Shown here in pieces: positions 1 through 7,789 of a stretch of 64,000 nt of DNA. Below the pieces are notes generated by a model that was not told the DNA's origin, did no database searches, and saw only the letters and a program-made list of their open reading frames with translations. The stretch comes from JBNKVT01 sp050299335. GTDB lineage: Bacteria; Pseudomonadota; Alphaproteobacteria; Rhodobacterales; Rhodobacteraceae. The position numbers and the translations under genes are program-made. Positions within the stretch are counted from its first letter, which is position 1. Each line of letters begins with the position of its first letter. The stretch is from contig JBNKVT010000052.1 of NCBI GenBank assembly GCA_050299335.1, positions 94,079-158,078 on the forward strand. Reading direction: 5' to 3'.

Positions 1-240
1 GCGGGCATACATCTCGGCATAGATGTCGGCGACCCATGTCTCGGGCAGATTGGCCCCCAGGCTACGGGCTTTCTCGGCCACACCGGCCATGGTGCCGCCG
101 AGAAACAGGGTCAGGCAGTCCTCTTCGGTCACATTCAGGCCGTGGCGGCCGAGGTTGGCGGCGAGGATGGCCAGGGTGATGCGTTCGCTGTCAACGAGGA
201 CGCCGTCGCAATCGAAGATGACCAGGCGGGGTGGGGTCAA
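1..240 (-). CDS. HAD-superfamily hydrolase (N-terminal 80 residues, cut by window edge)
   Basis: Only the N-terminus is in the window. Translation from a TTG codon at 240-238 gives MTPPRLVIFDCDGVLVDSE, the HAD motif I (DxDGxxxDSE; D10 nucleophile, D12 acid/base) typical of phosphoglycolate phosphatase/beta-phosphoglucomutase-like enzymes, followed by a helical cap region. The start overlaps the gnd stop (TTGA), which implies translational coupling. A phosphatase of this type beside 6-phosphogluconate dehydrogenase is often a sugar-phosphate or 6-phosphogluconate phosphatase, but the substrate cannot be read from this fragment. The start codon is chosen because it precedes the motif directly and couples to gnd. 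Confidence 0.8.
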   Translation of the reverse strand, partial: MTPPRLVIFDCDGVLVDSERITLAILAANLGRHGLNVTEEDCLTLFLGGTMAGVAEKARSLGANLPETWVADIYAEMYAR

Positions 241-1649
241 CTGGCGACCCAGGGGCCGTGATGGCCCGGCGTGTCGCTGTCGATACGCTCGAAGCCGTGT
301 TCGCCGAAGAAATCGCGCTGGGCCTGGACGAGATTGGCGGTGCCGCGGGCGCGGGTGTAGTCGTCGAAATAGGCCAGGGCCGCCGACAGGGCCGGGATCG
401 GCAGGCCGGCGGTCGCGCCGAGCGCCACGACCTTGCGCAAGGACGGAACGCAGTCGCGCATCATCGCGGCGAAGCTCGGGGCGAGGAGGAGGTTGGGCAG
501 GTCCGGCGTCGCTTCCAGCGCCTCCGAGATGGTGTTGAGGAACACCGAGCGAATGATGCAGCCCTCGCGCCAGATCCGCGCGATGGTGGGGAAGGGGAGA
601 TCCCAGGAGAATTCTTGCGATGCGGCACGCAAGACGGCGAAGCCCTGGGCGTAGGAGACGATCTTGCCGGCCAAGAGCGCCTTTTCGAGATCGGTCTCAA
701 GGGCGGCATCGGCGGTCAGGGCCGGGGACCGGGCCCCGTAGAGCGCCTCGGCGACCTCGCGTTCGGATTTCATCGCCGAGACCGAGCGGGCGGCGACGGC
801 GGCTTCGATGACGGTGGCCGGCACGCCCATGTTCTGGGCCTCGATCACCGACCAGCGGCCGGTGCCCTTCTGCCCGGCGCGGTCGAGGATCATGTCGACC
901 ATTTCGCGGCCCGTCACCGGGTCGGAGGCGGCGAGCGTCTTGGCGGTGATCTCGATGAGGTAGCTTTCGAGCCGGCCCTGGTTCCAGCGCGCGAAGACCG
1001 GGGCGATCTGGCCGGCGGACAGGTGCAGGCCGTCGCGGAAGAAGCCGTAGGTTTCGGCGATGAGCTGCATGTCGCCGTATTCGATGCCGTTATGGATGGT
1101 CTTGACGAAATTGCCCGCGCCGTCGGGGCCGAGATGGGCACAGCAGGGCTCGCCCTGGTACTTGGCGGCGATGGCGGTCAGCACGCTTTCGATGCGGGCG
1201 TAGCTTTCGGGGGTGCCGCCGACCATGATCGACGGCCCGTGGCGGGCGCCTTCGGCACCGCCCGAGACGCCCATGCCGATGAAGGTGAGGCCCGAGCCGT
1301 CAAGGGCTTCAGTGCGGCGGCGGGTGTCGCGGAAATTGGTGTTGCCGGCGTCGATGATGATGTCGTTTTCCGACATCAGCCCGCGCAGTTCGGCGATCTG
1401 GGCATCGACGGCTTCGCCGGCCTGGACCATCAGGATGATGGGGCGGGGCGGCTTGATGGCGGCGACGAGATCTTCGAGGGACTTGCAGGGGACGAGTTTA
1501 CCGGCGAGGTCTCCGGCGGAGGCGACGAAGTCGTCGGTCCTGGCGGCGGTGCGGTTGTAGACGGCGATCCGGTAGCCGTTCTCGGCGATGTTGAGGGCGA
1601 GATTGGCGCCCATGGTTCCCAGCCCGATAAGACCGATCTCTGCCTGCAT
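237..1649 (-). CDS. gnd: 6-phosphogluconate dehydrogenase, decarboxylating
   Basis: Cytosolic pentose-phosphate or Entner-Doudoroff side enzyme that converts 6-phosphogluconate and NADP+ to ribulose-5-phosphate and CO2. The 470-residue product has the normal length for the long form. An N-terminal Rossmann motif GLGTMG lies at 9-14, the substrate loop SGGAEGARHGPS at 129-140, and the catalytic Lys183 and Glu190 sit in KTIHNGIEYGDMQ, at the classical numbering. The C-terminal tail keeps NLVQAQRDFFGEHGFER. The start at 1649 is preferred over the upstream in-frame codon because MQAEIGLIGLG is the family N-terminus and GGGGAG lies just upstream. The downstream HAD gene overlaps by 2 nt. Confidence 0.95.
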   Translation of the reverse strand: MQAEIGLIGLGTMGANLALNIAENGYRIAVYNRTAARTDDFVASAGDLAGKLVPCKSLEDLVAAIKPPRPIILMVQAGEAVDAQIAELRGLMSENDIIIDAGNTNFRDTRRRTEALDGSGLTFIGMGVSGGAEGARHGPSIMVGGTPESYARIESVLTAIAAKYQGEPCCAHLGPDGAGNFVKTIHNGIEYGDMQLIAETYGFFRDGLHLSAGQIAPVFARWNQGRLESYLIEITAKTLAASDPVTGREMVDMILDRAGQKGTGRWSVIEAQNMGVPATVIEAAVAARSVSAMKSEREVAEALYGARSPALTADAALETDLEKALLAGKIVSYAQGFAVLRAASQEFSWDLPFPTIARIWREGCIIRSVFLNTISEALEATPDLPNLLLAPSFAAMMRDCVPSLRKVVALGATAGLPIPALSAALAYFDDYTRARGTANLVQAQRDFFGEHGFERIDSDTPGHHGPWVAS

Positions 1650-1693
1650 GTCGTTCGCTCCCCAGCTTTTGTGTCCGACTGTATGCACTCTGC

Positions 1694-1802
1694 GTGGATT
1701 GCGTTCAAGCTGAACCACCCCTGACCCGCAAACGCGATTGCTGAAGCAATCGCTGCCTTGCGGGTCAAGGGTTGTAAGCTACTCAAACAGAACGCAATCC
1801 AC
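1694..1802. repeat. Nested palindrome 1 (intergenic, upstream of gnd)
   Basis: Three nested inverted repeats share one centre: an outer 13-bp pair GTGGATTGCGTTC (1694-1706) with GAACGCAATCCAC (1790-1802); a middle pair TGACCCGCAA (1722-1731) with TTGCGGGTCA (1758-1767); and an inner pair GCGATTGC (1734-1741) with GCAATCGC (1746-1753) around TGAA. The inner core is nearly identical to that of the next palindrome, while the arms differ. There is no T-tract, so this is not a canonical terminator. It lies in a 363-bp gap without a gene (1650-2012). Confidence 0.8.
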
Positions 1803-1872
1803 TTAATATGCCGGGGAGGCCAAGTGTCAGGTTGCTGGTGCTTGGGGGCAGCTGGCAGTTTTCTTGAGGGGA

Positions 1873-1894
1873 GGCGGGGTGAACCCCGCCCTAC
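1873..1894 (-). repeat. Short GTAGGG-type palindromic repeat, copy 1
   Basis: On the minus strand this reads GTAGGG, then a GC-rich stem around TTCA, ending CCCCGCC. The same sequence is at 43610-43631, a near copy at 43568-43588, and a variant with compensating stem changes at 20978-21001. All four are intergenic. Confidence 0.7.
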
Positions 1895-1900
1895 CGCATT

Positions 1901-2014
1901 AGAGCAGGATGTGTTCATGTGGAACCGCCAACACTTCCCGAACGCAATTGCTTCGCAATCGCTGCCTCGGAAAGTGTTGGCGGTATACTAATCCAAAAGA
2001 ACACATCCCGCTCT
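1901..2014. repeat. Nested palindrome 2 (same core, different arms)
   Basis: An outer pair AGAGCAGGATGTGTTC (1901-1916) matches GAACACATCCCGCTCT (1999-2014) with one mismatch. A middle pair ACCGCCAACACTTCCCGA (1924-1941) matches TCGGAAAGTGTTGGCGGT (1967-1984) with one mismatch. The inner core AACGCAATTGC ... GCAATCGCTGCC (1941-1965) matches the core of palindrome 1. The right end touches the stop codon of the TIGR02270-like gene at 2013, so as RNA it would fold at the 3' end of the T6SS operon. Confidence 0.8.
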
Positions 2015-3287
2015 ATTCAAAAAGCTCGTGGCGGCGGTCGGGTTCCGGGATCGGGCCTGCGATGCGGTGTTTCCAGCTTGGCAGTTTTGCGCCGGGCGTC
2101 AGGAGGGAGAGGCCGAAGGCGGCGGCGCGGCGCTGGCGCTGGAAGCCGTCGCGGAAGGCGGTGTTCAGCCCGGCCTCGTCCCAGGCCTGGCCGCGGATCG
2201 AGCGGCGGCCGGGCGGAGCGCAGTCGGCATGGGCGGCCCACCAGGTCTCGACCAGGGCGGGGTCGGGCCAGGGGAGGTCGGCGTCGGCATCGGGATCGAC
2301 CAGCGGGTTGTCGGGGTCGTCATTGGGGCCTTCGGCGGCGTCTTCGGGTTCGTCGCGGTCGAGGTCGAGATAGTCTAGCTCGGCCCCGGTGATCATCGAG
2401 AAGCTTTCGCCGGCCTGGCGGGAAAGTTCTGTTTCCTCCATCTGCCGGATCACCCAGGGGATCAGGTCGGACTGGCCCATCAGCCCCGCCGCCCGGACCA
2501 GCAGAAGCGGCCCGCCGGGGCCCTTGCCGATATCCTTCAGCCAGTCCTTCGCCTCCGGGGCCTGCATCGCCAGGATCGCCAGATCGAAGGCCTCGCGCCG
2601 GTATGGGCCGGGCGCGGCGGCGATATTGCGCAACCCCGCCAGCCCCTCGCCCCGGTCGCCCAGCAGCACCGAGGCCCAGGCGGCGCGGAAGGCGGTCGCG
2701 GGGTCGCTATCGCCGAGACGGCCGAGGACCCGGCCCCTGAGGTCCTCGCGTCCCAGTTCCCCGGCCAGCCGCAGGGCCCGCGTCCCGACCTCGCCGGGAT
2801 CGGCGAGAAAATCGCCCAGCTGGTCGCCGGGATCGACCCGGTGCACCGAACACGCCCCGAGACCCACCGCCTGCGCCACCGGGCGGGGGCTGTCGAGCAG
2901 CGGCTGCACGAGACCCTTAAGCGCCTTCGGTTCCAGCCAGCCAAGCGCCGAGACGATGGGGCGCATGGCCATTTCCTTCTTGTCTTCCTCGGCAATAGTC
3001 AGCACCTCGGTCATGCCGCGCTGCGATCCGGCTCCGAAGGCCAGCGCGGCGAGCGCGAACAGCTCGCCCGCCCCGCCCGTGCCCTTCCAGGCCTCCAGCG
3101 TCACCTCCCAGCCATGGCGGCCCGCTTCGCGCAGACCGTCGATATTGGCCTCAAGGCGCTCGTCCAGACGGCTAAGGAAATAGCGCGAGAAATGTGGCGC
3201 GTTGACTGCGGCGGCGCGCTGCAGCCAGAGGACGGCGGCCTCCTCGGCATGAAGATCGAGGATGACGGGGATCGGGCGGTAGTCCAT
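2013..3287 (-). CDS. T6SS-associated TIGR02270-type HEAT-repeat-like protein
   Basis: A 424-residue protein, rich in Leu and Ala and mostly helical, opening MDYRPIPVILDLHAEEAAVL. It resembles the TIGR02270 conserved family found in type VI secretion loci beside DUF2169 and DUF4150 genes; its biochemical role is not established. Degenerate HEAT-like helix pairs run through about residues 60-300 (for example GLVQPLLDSPRPVAQAVGLG, then GDQLGDFLADPGEVGTRALR). An acidic linker of Asp/Glu/Pro lies near 310-340. It is the last gene of the operon, and its ATG overlaps the preceding DUF6484 stop by one base (TGATG). The family assignment rests on recognising the N-terminus and the neighbours, not on a search. 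Confidence 0.72.
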   Translation of the reverse strand: MDYRPIPVILDLHAEEAAVLWLQRAAAVNAPHFSRYFLSRLDERLEANIDGLREAGRHGWEVTLEAWKGTGGAGELFALAALAFGAGSQRGMTEVLTIAEEDKKEMAMRPIVSALGWLEPKALKGLVQPLLDSPRPVAQAVGLGACSVHRVDPGDQLGDFLADPGEVGTRALRLAGELGREDLRGRVLGRLGDSDPATAFRAAWASVLLGDRGEGLAGLRNIAAAPGPYRREAFDLAILAMQAPEAKDWLKDIGKGPGGPLLLVRAAGLMGQSDLIPWVIRQMEETELSRQAGESFSMITGAELDYLDLDRDEPEDAAEGPNDDPDNPLVDPDADADLPWPDPALVETWWAAHADCAPPGRRSIRGQAWDEAGLNTAFRDGFQRQRRAAAFGLSLLTPGAKLPSWKHRIAGPIPEPDRRHELFE

Positions 3288-3745
3288 CAGTTGAGATGCA
3301 CCGAGCCGCCCTTGATCCGGTTCTGCCCGGTGGAGCGCGACGAGACATAAGCCCCCTTGATCAGCACCTTGCCCTCGGCGGTCAGGGTGATCGAGGCCTT
3401 GCCGCAGCGCAGGACGATCTTTTTCCGGGCGGTCAGATCGAGGTCTTCCGGTTTGCCGTCAAGTTCCACCTCGGCCCTGTCAGATACCGGTCGCGCCGGC
3501 CGCAGCATACGGCCCATGACTATCGGGCGTTCGGCATCGCCGGCTTCGAACATCAAGGCGACCTCGCAGCCGATATCGTCACGGGTCAGCGGCACGGTTG
3601 CGCGTGCCGGGATCGCCGTTTCATCGGAATTGTCGGCAAAGACCACCAGCGGGCGGCCTTCGGGATCGAAATCCATTACCAGGCCGATGGCAACGCCGTT
3701 CAGGGTGCGCGTGCCGGATTTGGGATCAAGAATGGTGCTTGTCAT
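3287..3745 (-). CDS. DUF6484 domain protein, T6SS-associated
   Basis: A 152-residue protein that opens with a small beta-rich domain (GVAIGLVMDFDPEGRPLVVF, then a segment with TVPLTRDDIGCEVALMFE and RPIVMGRML). This matches the DUF6484 family, seen with T6SS PAAR/VgrG accessory genes. The C-terminal part (LTARKKIVLRCGKASITLT, then GKVLIKGAYVSSRS) resembles the repeated beta-strands at the end of VgrG/gp27-gp5 spikes, which suggests a spike-like or spike-binding fold (inference). The start at 3745 is chosen over the upstream in-frame ATG because AAAGGAG lies 8 nt upstream and the extra N-terminus is Arg/Gly-rich and non-conserved in look. Confidence 0.75.
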   Translation of the reverse strand: MTSTILDPKSGTRTLNGVAIGLVMDFDPEGRPLVVFADNSDETAIPARATVPLTRDDIGCEVALMFEAGDAERPIVMGRMLRPARPVSDRAEVELDGKPEDLDLTARKKIVLRCGKASITLTAEGKVLIKGAYVSSRSTGQNRIKGGSVHLN

Positions 3746-3789
3746 TTGTTCGTCTCCTTTCCGAGGCCGGGCAGGACCCGTCCTTTGTT

Positions 3790-4689
3790 TCATACAGTCC
3801 AGACTGCCTCTTCGACCGGTTCCCATTTGGTGCCGTCGAAGCGAATCACGTTCTTTTCACCTGCGGACCACAGGACCCCGTCCGCCCCGGACAGGAAATA
3901 GAAAGTGTTCGAAACCTCCATCGCGCCGAGGCAGGGTTCCAGTCCGGCGTCGCCAAGCTGAAGCAGGGCGCGGACCGAAGCGGCATAGACAACATCGTTG
4001 AAGAGCCGCACACCCCAGAGATCGTTCAGCGGATCGTCGGGTACAATCAGTTCGAATTCGTCGCCCCGGCCCCGCGCCAGGATGCCGGTCTGGCCACAGG
4101 CATAGACCTGGCCGTCCGGCGCGCAATGGATGTCATGAAAGGCCAGATTGGTCGGACAGTCGATATGGCGCCAGCCCGCGCCGTCGAAATGCCAGATCTT
4201 GCCGTCGCTGCTTGCGGCATAGAGATCGTCCGGGGCAAACCCGTCGATGCTTTCGAAGATCGAAAGGCGCAGATCGGGGAAGTCCTCGGGTGACGGGCCG
4301 ATATCGAGCCACTGGCCCTGCGGCGTCCTGAGAAAGACGTGGCAGGCAGCCCCCGAGGCAACCAGCACGTCGCCGACGCTGCGCAGATGACGCATGGGAC
4401 CGCGCGCAGGCGTGAATTGCTCTTCTGCTTCCGCGCCATCCGTCAAAACCCTGATCTCGCCCCATTCGCCGAGCACGAACAGATGCTCGGGGCCGAGATA
4501 GGCCAGCCCCACCGGCGAGAAATTCCAGAACCCCCGCTCGCGGGCCGCGCTGAAATCCATCTCGAACAGCCCGCCATGGGGCGACTTCGCGCCGCGCAGT
4601 ATCTCGTCAAGCCCCATCGCGGTGGCAATCACATCCCGGTCCCGGGCGGTGGCGGCGATAATGGATTTGTCTGTCAGGAGTTCCAGCAT
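3790..4689 (-). CDS. Beta-propeller-like protein in the T6SS effector cassette, candidate immunity protein
   Basis: A 299-residue soluble protein without a signal peptide. It contains repeated four-strand units ending in small-residue/aromatic signatures (GPEHLFVLGEWGEIRVL, GDVLVASGAACHVFLRTPQG, PDDLYAASSDGKIWHFDGAGW, DGQVYACGQTGILARGRG, NDVVYAASVRALLQL, DGVLWSAGEKNVIRFDGTKW), so about six blades of a propeller. I do not recognise a named family. It follows the GHH-type nuclease effector directly (55-nt gap), the usual place for a cognate immunity gene, so an immunity role is a reasonable inference. A spike-assembly role is also possible. AAGG lies 8 nt before the ATG. Confidence 0.6.
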   Translation of the reverse strand: MLELLTDKSIIAATARDRDVIATAMGLDEILRGAKSPHGGLFEMDFSAARERGFWNFSPVGLAYLGPEHLFVLGEWGEIRVLTDGAEAEEQFTPARGPMRHLRSVGDVLVASGAACHVFLRTPQGQWLDIGPSPEDFPDLRLSIFESIDGFAPDDLYAASSDGKIWHFDGAGWRHIDCPTNLAFHDIHCAPDGQVYACGQTGILARGRGDEFELIVPDDPLNDLWGVRLFNDVVYAASVRALLQLGDAGLEPCLGAMEVSNTFYFLSGADGVLWSAGEKNVIRFDGTKWEPVEEAVWTV

Positions 4690-4744
4690 ATCGGGCCTTT
4701 CGTGGCGTAGGGTGTCATTTCCGGCATGGGCAGTCTCATCCCTG

Positions 4745-5974
4745 CTAGCTCAGGGCGGCTTTTCGCGACGCCGCCCAGGCGATCTGCGCCGTGCGTTGGT
4801 CTTCCGCCCGTCCCGAGATCACGTTGGTGTCCATCGTGGTATCGTCGGTCATGTCGCACTGGTCCTTGTAATAGGCGTCCATCTGCGCCTTCATGCATTT
4901 CTCCGAGCATTGAGACTGCGGGAACACCTTGCCGACCGTATCGGCAGCATTGTCGCGCAGTTCCGTATAGTCGAACGAGGTCTTGGATGAGGGGTCGTAG
5001 CCATTGTCCAGAAGGTACTGCTTGGTATGGGCATGCATCATACCATGGCTGCCCTTGGTGTTCGAATTGCCCTCCACGCAGATGCAGGGCGCGCCGCCGT
5101 GTGAATAGCTGGAGTGCTTCTTTCGCTTTTTGCCCGTTGCGACGGTGACCGCTTGGGAGGCATAGGCGTCGTCGATCAGATGATGCGGGGTCTGGCCGGG
5201 GCAGCACTCGTTCTTGCTGTAGGCCGCCATGCGGCAGCGCTTGGCCCTGAGACAGGGATCGCTTTGCGATTTCTCCCACGCATTGACCTGAGCGGAACTG
5301 TCGTCACGCTCGCCAGCCTTGCGTTCCCCGGATTTGGGCTTCGAATCCGGAACACCGTCGGTCGCGGAATAGACCGATCCGTAGCGCACATCCGATCCGC
5401 CGGTCAGGCCGGCCTCTTCCGGCGGAGAGCCGAGCCCGGCCTTCTCGCACTGGGTCTGGACGTCCTTGCCGTCACAGGCCGTTTCCTCGCGGGCCTTTTC
5501 GGCGGCGCAGGGATCGTCGGTCGAGCCGTCCTCGGCGATCGCCATCGAATCGATGAACGGCCAGGGCGCGGTATTCGTCGGCGAGCCGTGGTTGTGGGTG
5601 GTCATGTCGAGATGCCGGACCGCGTTCTCGCCCTCGAATTTCACGTCCATCGACCAGGCGGTGAAATAGACCTTGCCGCGGTTCTTCGACGACACCACGC
5701 CCTTCTTCGCCGCCGAACCGGCCTCGTCGCCCATGCTCTTCTTGAAATAGCTGGAATTCTTGATCGAGGCCTCTTTCTTGGAAATCTTCACGTTCCTTGT
5801 GCCCGACGTGCTGTCGGAGGCTTGCCCGGTATTCGGGTAGGGCACCGGCACGCCGGGGGGCGTGGCGGGGTTTTCGGGCGGGGTCATGCAGACGTCCGGA
5901 AGGCAGGCGATGGACTTGCCCGAGCCGGACTTGCAGCTGACCTCCATGCCGTTGGCGAAGACGTTATTGGACAT
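4745..5974 (-). CDS. DUF4150 (PAAR-like) T6SS effector with C-terminal HNH/GHH-type nuclease domain
   Basis: A 409-residue polymorphic toxin. Residues 1-140 form a DUF4150/PAAR-like tip domain (MSNNVFANGMEVSCKSGSGK, then CLPDVCMTPPENPATPPG, and SMD ... HLDMTTHNHGSP), which would cap a VgrG spike. After an acidic linker, residues about 240-365 look like the Tox-GHH2 branch of the HNH/endonuclease VII fold: CCPGQTPHHL at 257-266, HGMMH at 310-314 and a Cys pair at 356/360. The expected activity is DNA cleavage in target cells. The N-terminal 140 residues are nearly identical to those of the effector at 6699-7778, while the C-termini are unrelated. GGAGG lies 10 nt upstream of the ATG. The toxin family call is from motif memory. 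Confidence 0.75.
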   Translation of the reverse strand: MSNNVFANGMEVSCKSGSGKSIACLPDVCMTPPENPATPPGVPVPYPNTGQASDSTSGTRNVKISKKEASIKNSSYFKKSMGDEAGSAAKKGVVSSKNRGKVYFTAWSMDVKFEGENAVRHLDMTTHNHGSPTNTAPWPFIDSMAIAEDGSTDDPCAAEKAREETACDGKDVQTQCEKAGLGSPPEEAGLTGGSDVRYGSVYSATDGVPDSKPKSGERKAGERDDSSAQVNAWEKSQSDPCLRAKRCRMAAYSKNECCPGQTPHHLIDDAYASQAVTVATGKKRKKHSSYSHGGAPCICVEGNSNTKGSHGMMHAHTKQYLLDNGYDPSSKTSFDYTELRDNAADTVGKVFPQSQCSEKCMKAQMDAYYKDQCDMTDDTTMDTNVISGRAEDQRTAQIAWAASRKAALS

Positions 5975-6033
5975 GGCTTACCGGGCCTCCTCTGACAGAT
6001 CGGGCATTGCGGCGGGGGTTTTCCAAAGCAGCG

Positions 6034-6702
6034 TCATTTGTAGAGGTCCGCCAGGGCAGGCTGGTCGATGAATTCGATGACCGCAAGCCCGGTGCCGGTC
6101 GGGACCTTTTCGGCGCGGGCGGCCTGAAGCGCCCAGGCAAGACGGCCCTGTTCGAGCACGGTTTCGGGCACGAAAAGTGCGTAGAGCTGGGCAAATCGCC
6201 CGAGCGCGCCTTCGATAGCCGCCGCATCCGCCGGATCGCCCGTTGGCAGGGGGGCCGGTTCGGCATTGGCGGCGAGGATGGCGAAATCGGCATCGAAGGC
6301 GATGATCAGCTTGTCGATGACCGGCCAGATATCGGACTGGACCCGGGTCCGGGCGAGATAGCGGCCGGTGAAGGTCTTGTCGAAACTCAGGGCGAGGATG
6401 CCGGGACCGTCTTCCGGCGCGTCCACGGTCAGATCGACGTCGAATGTCAGCCCGCCGGCCTGCACGCCGTAAGCGACAATCGCGCCGCGATGCCCGTTGA
6501 GCCGGGCACGGGCATCCTCCGGACCGCGAAGGTCGAACGTGTCGAGACCGATCTCGGGCGCGCCGTCTCCGTCGATGCTGCGGAAACTCTCGCGCAAAAC
6601 GGCCGCCATGTTGCGGGTCAGGATCCGGTGGACGGCCGCCAGCGCGTCGGGCGCTTCGGTATCGCGCAGAGGCAGTAGGAAAGTCAGGACCGGTTTGATC
6701 AT
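6034..6702 (-). CDS. Unrecognised 222-residue protein, candidate immunity protein of the adjacent effector
   Basis: I do not recognise the family. The product is soluble, acidic and of mixed alpha/beta character, with no signal peptide or membrane segment (opening MIKPVLTFLLPLRDTEAPDA, ending EFIDQPALADLYK). Its ATG overlaps the stop of the restriction-like effector (ATGA at 6699-6702), so the two are translationally coupled, as toxin and immunity genes usually are. A 59-nt gap separates it from the second effector. An alternative is a chaperone for effector loading. The immunity role is inference from position only. Confidence 0.6.
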   Translation of the reverse strand: MIKPVLTFLLPLRDTEAPDALAAVHRILTRNMAAVLRESFRSIDGDGAPEIGLDTFDLRGPEDARARLNGHRGAIVAYGVQAGGLTFDVDLTVDAPEDGPGILALSFDKTFTGRYLARTRVQSDIWPVIDKLIIAFDADFAILAANAEPAPLPTGDPADAAAIEGALGRFAQLYALFVPETVLEQGRLAWALQAARAEKVPTGTGLAVIEFIDQPALADLYK

Positions 6703-7778
6703 AGCGCCACGATGCCTCCGTTCTGCAGCGCGAAGGGCTGGGCCTGGATGCCGTGGGCGCCGAAATTATTGGCGGTGGCCCGGATATTGTGGCAATCGCG
6801 GTCGGTGTCCCCGGGGGCGATCAGGCCGATCCGCTTGCCGGCGAGTTCCGGGCACTGGTCGAGGGCCGTCTGGTATTTCTGCATCTGCTGGAGGTTGAAG
6901 CCGCGCGAGGAGGACTTGATCTCCATGATGTGGGTGTCGGTGACGATGTCGATCTCGATCAGCACGTGGCAGACCGTGCAATGGGCCTTGAAGCCGTATT
7001 GCTGCGCATCGTCGCGTTCCTGATAGGCCTGGGTGACCTGGACCTCGAACATCGGACCCTGCCCGGGATTGGCACCGAGATTGGCGTCGATCTCGTCCCA
7101 GGCCTTGTTGGTCTGTTCTGCGACGTTGCTTTGGGCCTGATGCTGGGGGTCGCGGGCGCGGTTGCGGTCATAGGCGGCCTGTTCGGCATCCGCCTCGCCC
7201 TGGCATTTCTCGTCGCGCTGATCGATACAGCCGTCGCAATAGATGGCGTTGCAGCGCAGGGTGTGCGAGGTGCCGGGACATTGCTGGTCCGGGGGCAGCG
7301 ACGAGCCGTTCTGGCATTCATGCTCGGCCTCGGCCCCGCCTCCGCCTGTCCCGTCCTGAAACACCTGGGGGGCGGCGTTCATCGGAGAACCGTGGTTGTG
7401 GGTGGTCATGTCGAGATGCCGGACGGCATTCTCGCCCTCTACCATGACGTCCATCGACCAGGCGGTGAAATAGACCTTGCCGCGGTTCTTCGACGACACC
7501 ACGCCCTTCTTGGCCGCCGAACCGGCCTCGTCGCCGGAGCTTTTCTTGAAATAGCTCGAATTCTTGATCGAGACTTCCTTCTTGGTGATCTTGACGTTGC
7601 GGCTGCCCGAGGTGTTGTCCGACGCCATGCCGGTATTGGGATAGGGTACTGGCACACCTGGTGGCGTGGCCGGGTTTTCGGGCGGGGTCATGCAGACGTC
7701 CGGCAGGCAGGCAATCGCCTTGCCCGAGCCAGACTTGCAGGACAATTCGCGACCGTTTGCAAAGACGTTGTTGGCCAT
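6699..7778 (-). CDS. DUF4150 (PAAR-like) T6SS effector with C-terminal PD-(D/E)XK nuclease-like domain
   Basis: A 359-residue effector. Residues 1-140 are the same DUF4150/PAAR-like tip as in the effector at 4745-5974. A Cys-rich middle (CNAIYCDGC around 176-184) may bind metal. The C-terminal domain, about 245-359, has the restriction-endonuclease-like pattern IEIDIVTDTHIMEIKSSS: D277, then E286-x-K288 on the next strand, preceded by HCTVC at 267-271. This resembles the Tox-REase toxin families. Predicted to cleave nucleic acid in competitor cells. Eleven bases separate it from the upstream KS-like gene, and it overlaps the downstream candidate immunity gene by 4 nt. Confidence 0.75.
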   Translation of the reverse strand: MANNVFANGRELSCKSGSGKAIACLPDVCMTPPENPATPPGVPVPYPNTGMASDNTSGSRNVKITKKEVSIKNSSYFKKSSGDEAGSAAKKGVVSSKNRGKVYFTAWSMDVMVEGENAVRHLDMTTHNHGSPMNAAPQVFQDGTGGGGAEAEHECQNGSSLPPDQQCPGTSHTLRCNAIYCDGCIDQRDEKCQGEADAEQAAYDRNRARDPQHQAQSNVAEQTNKAWDEIDANLGANPGQGPMFEVQVTQAYQERDDAQQYGFKAHCTVCHVLIEIDIVTDTHIMEIKSSSRGFNLQQMQKYQTALDQCPELAGKRIGLIAPGDTDRDCHNIRATANNFGAHGIQAQPFALQNGGIVAL

Positions 7779-7789
7779 GAGGTCTCGTC

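Noticed and set aside
231..1724. Long plus-strand open frame opposite gnd
   Set aside because: Composition shadow of a GC-rich gene: no family signature, Gly/Asp/Val-rich pattern typical of the antisense frame, and gnd explains the stretch fully.
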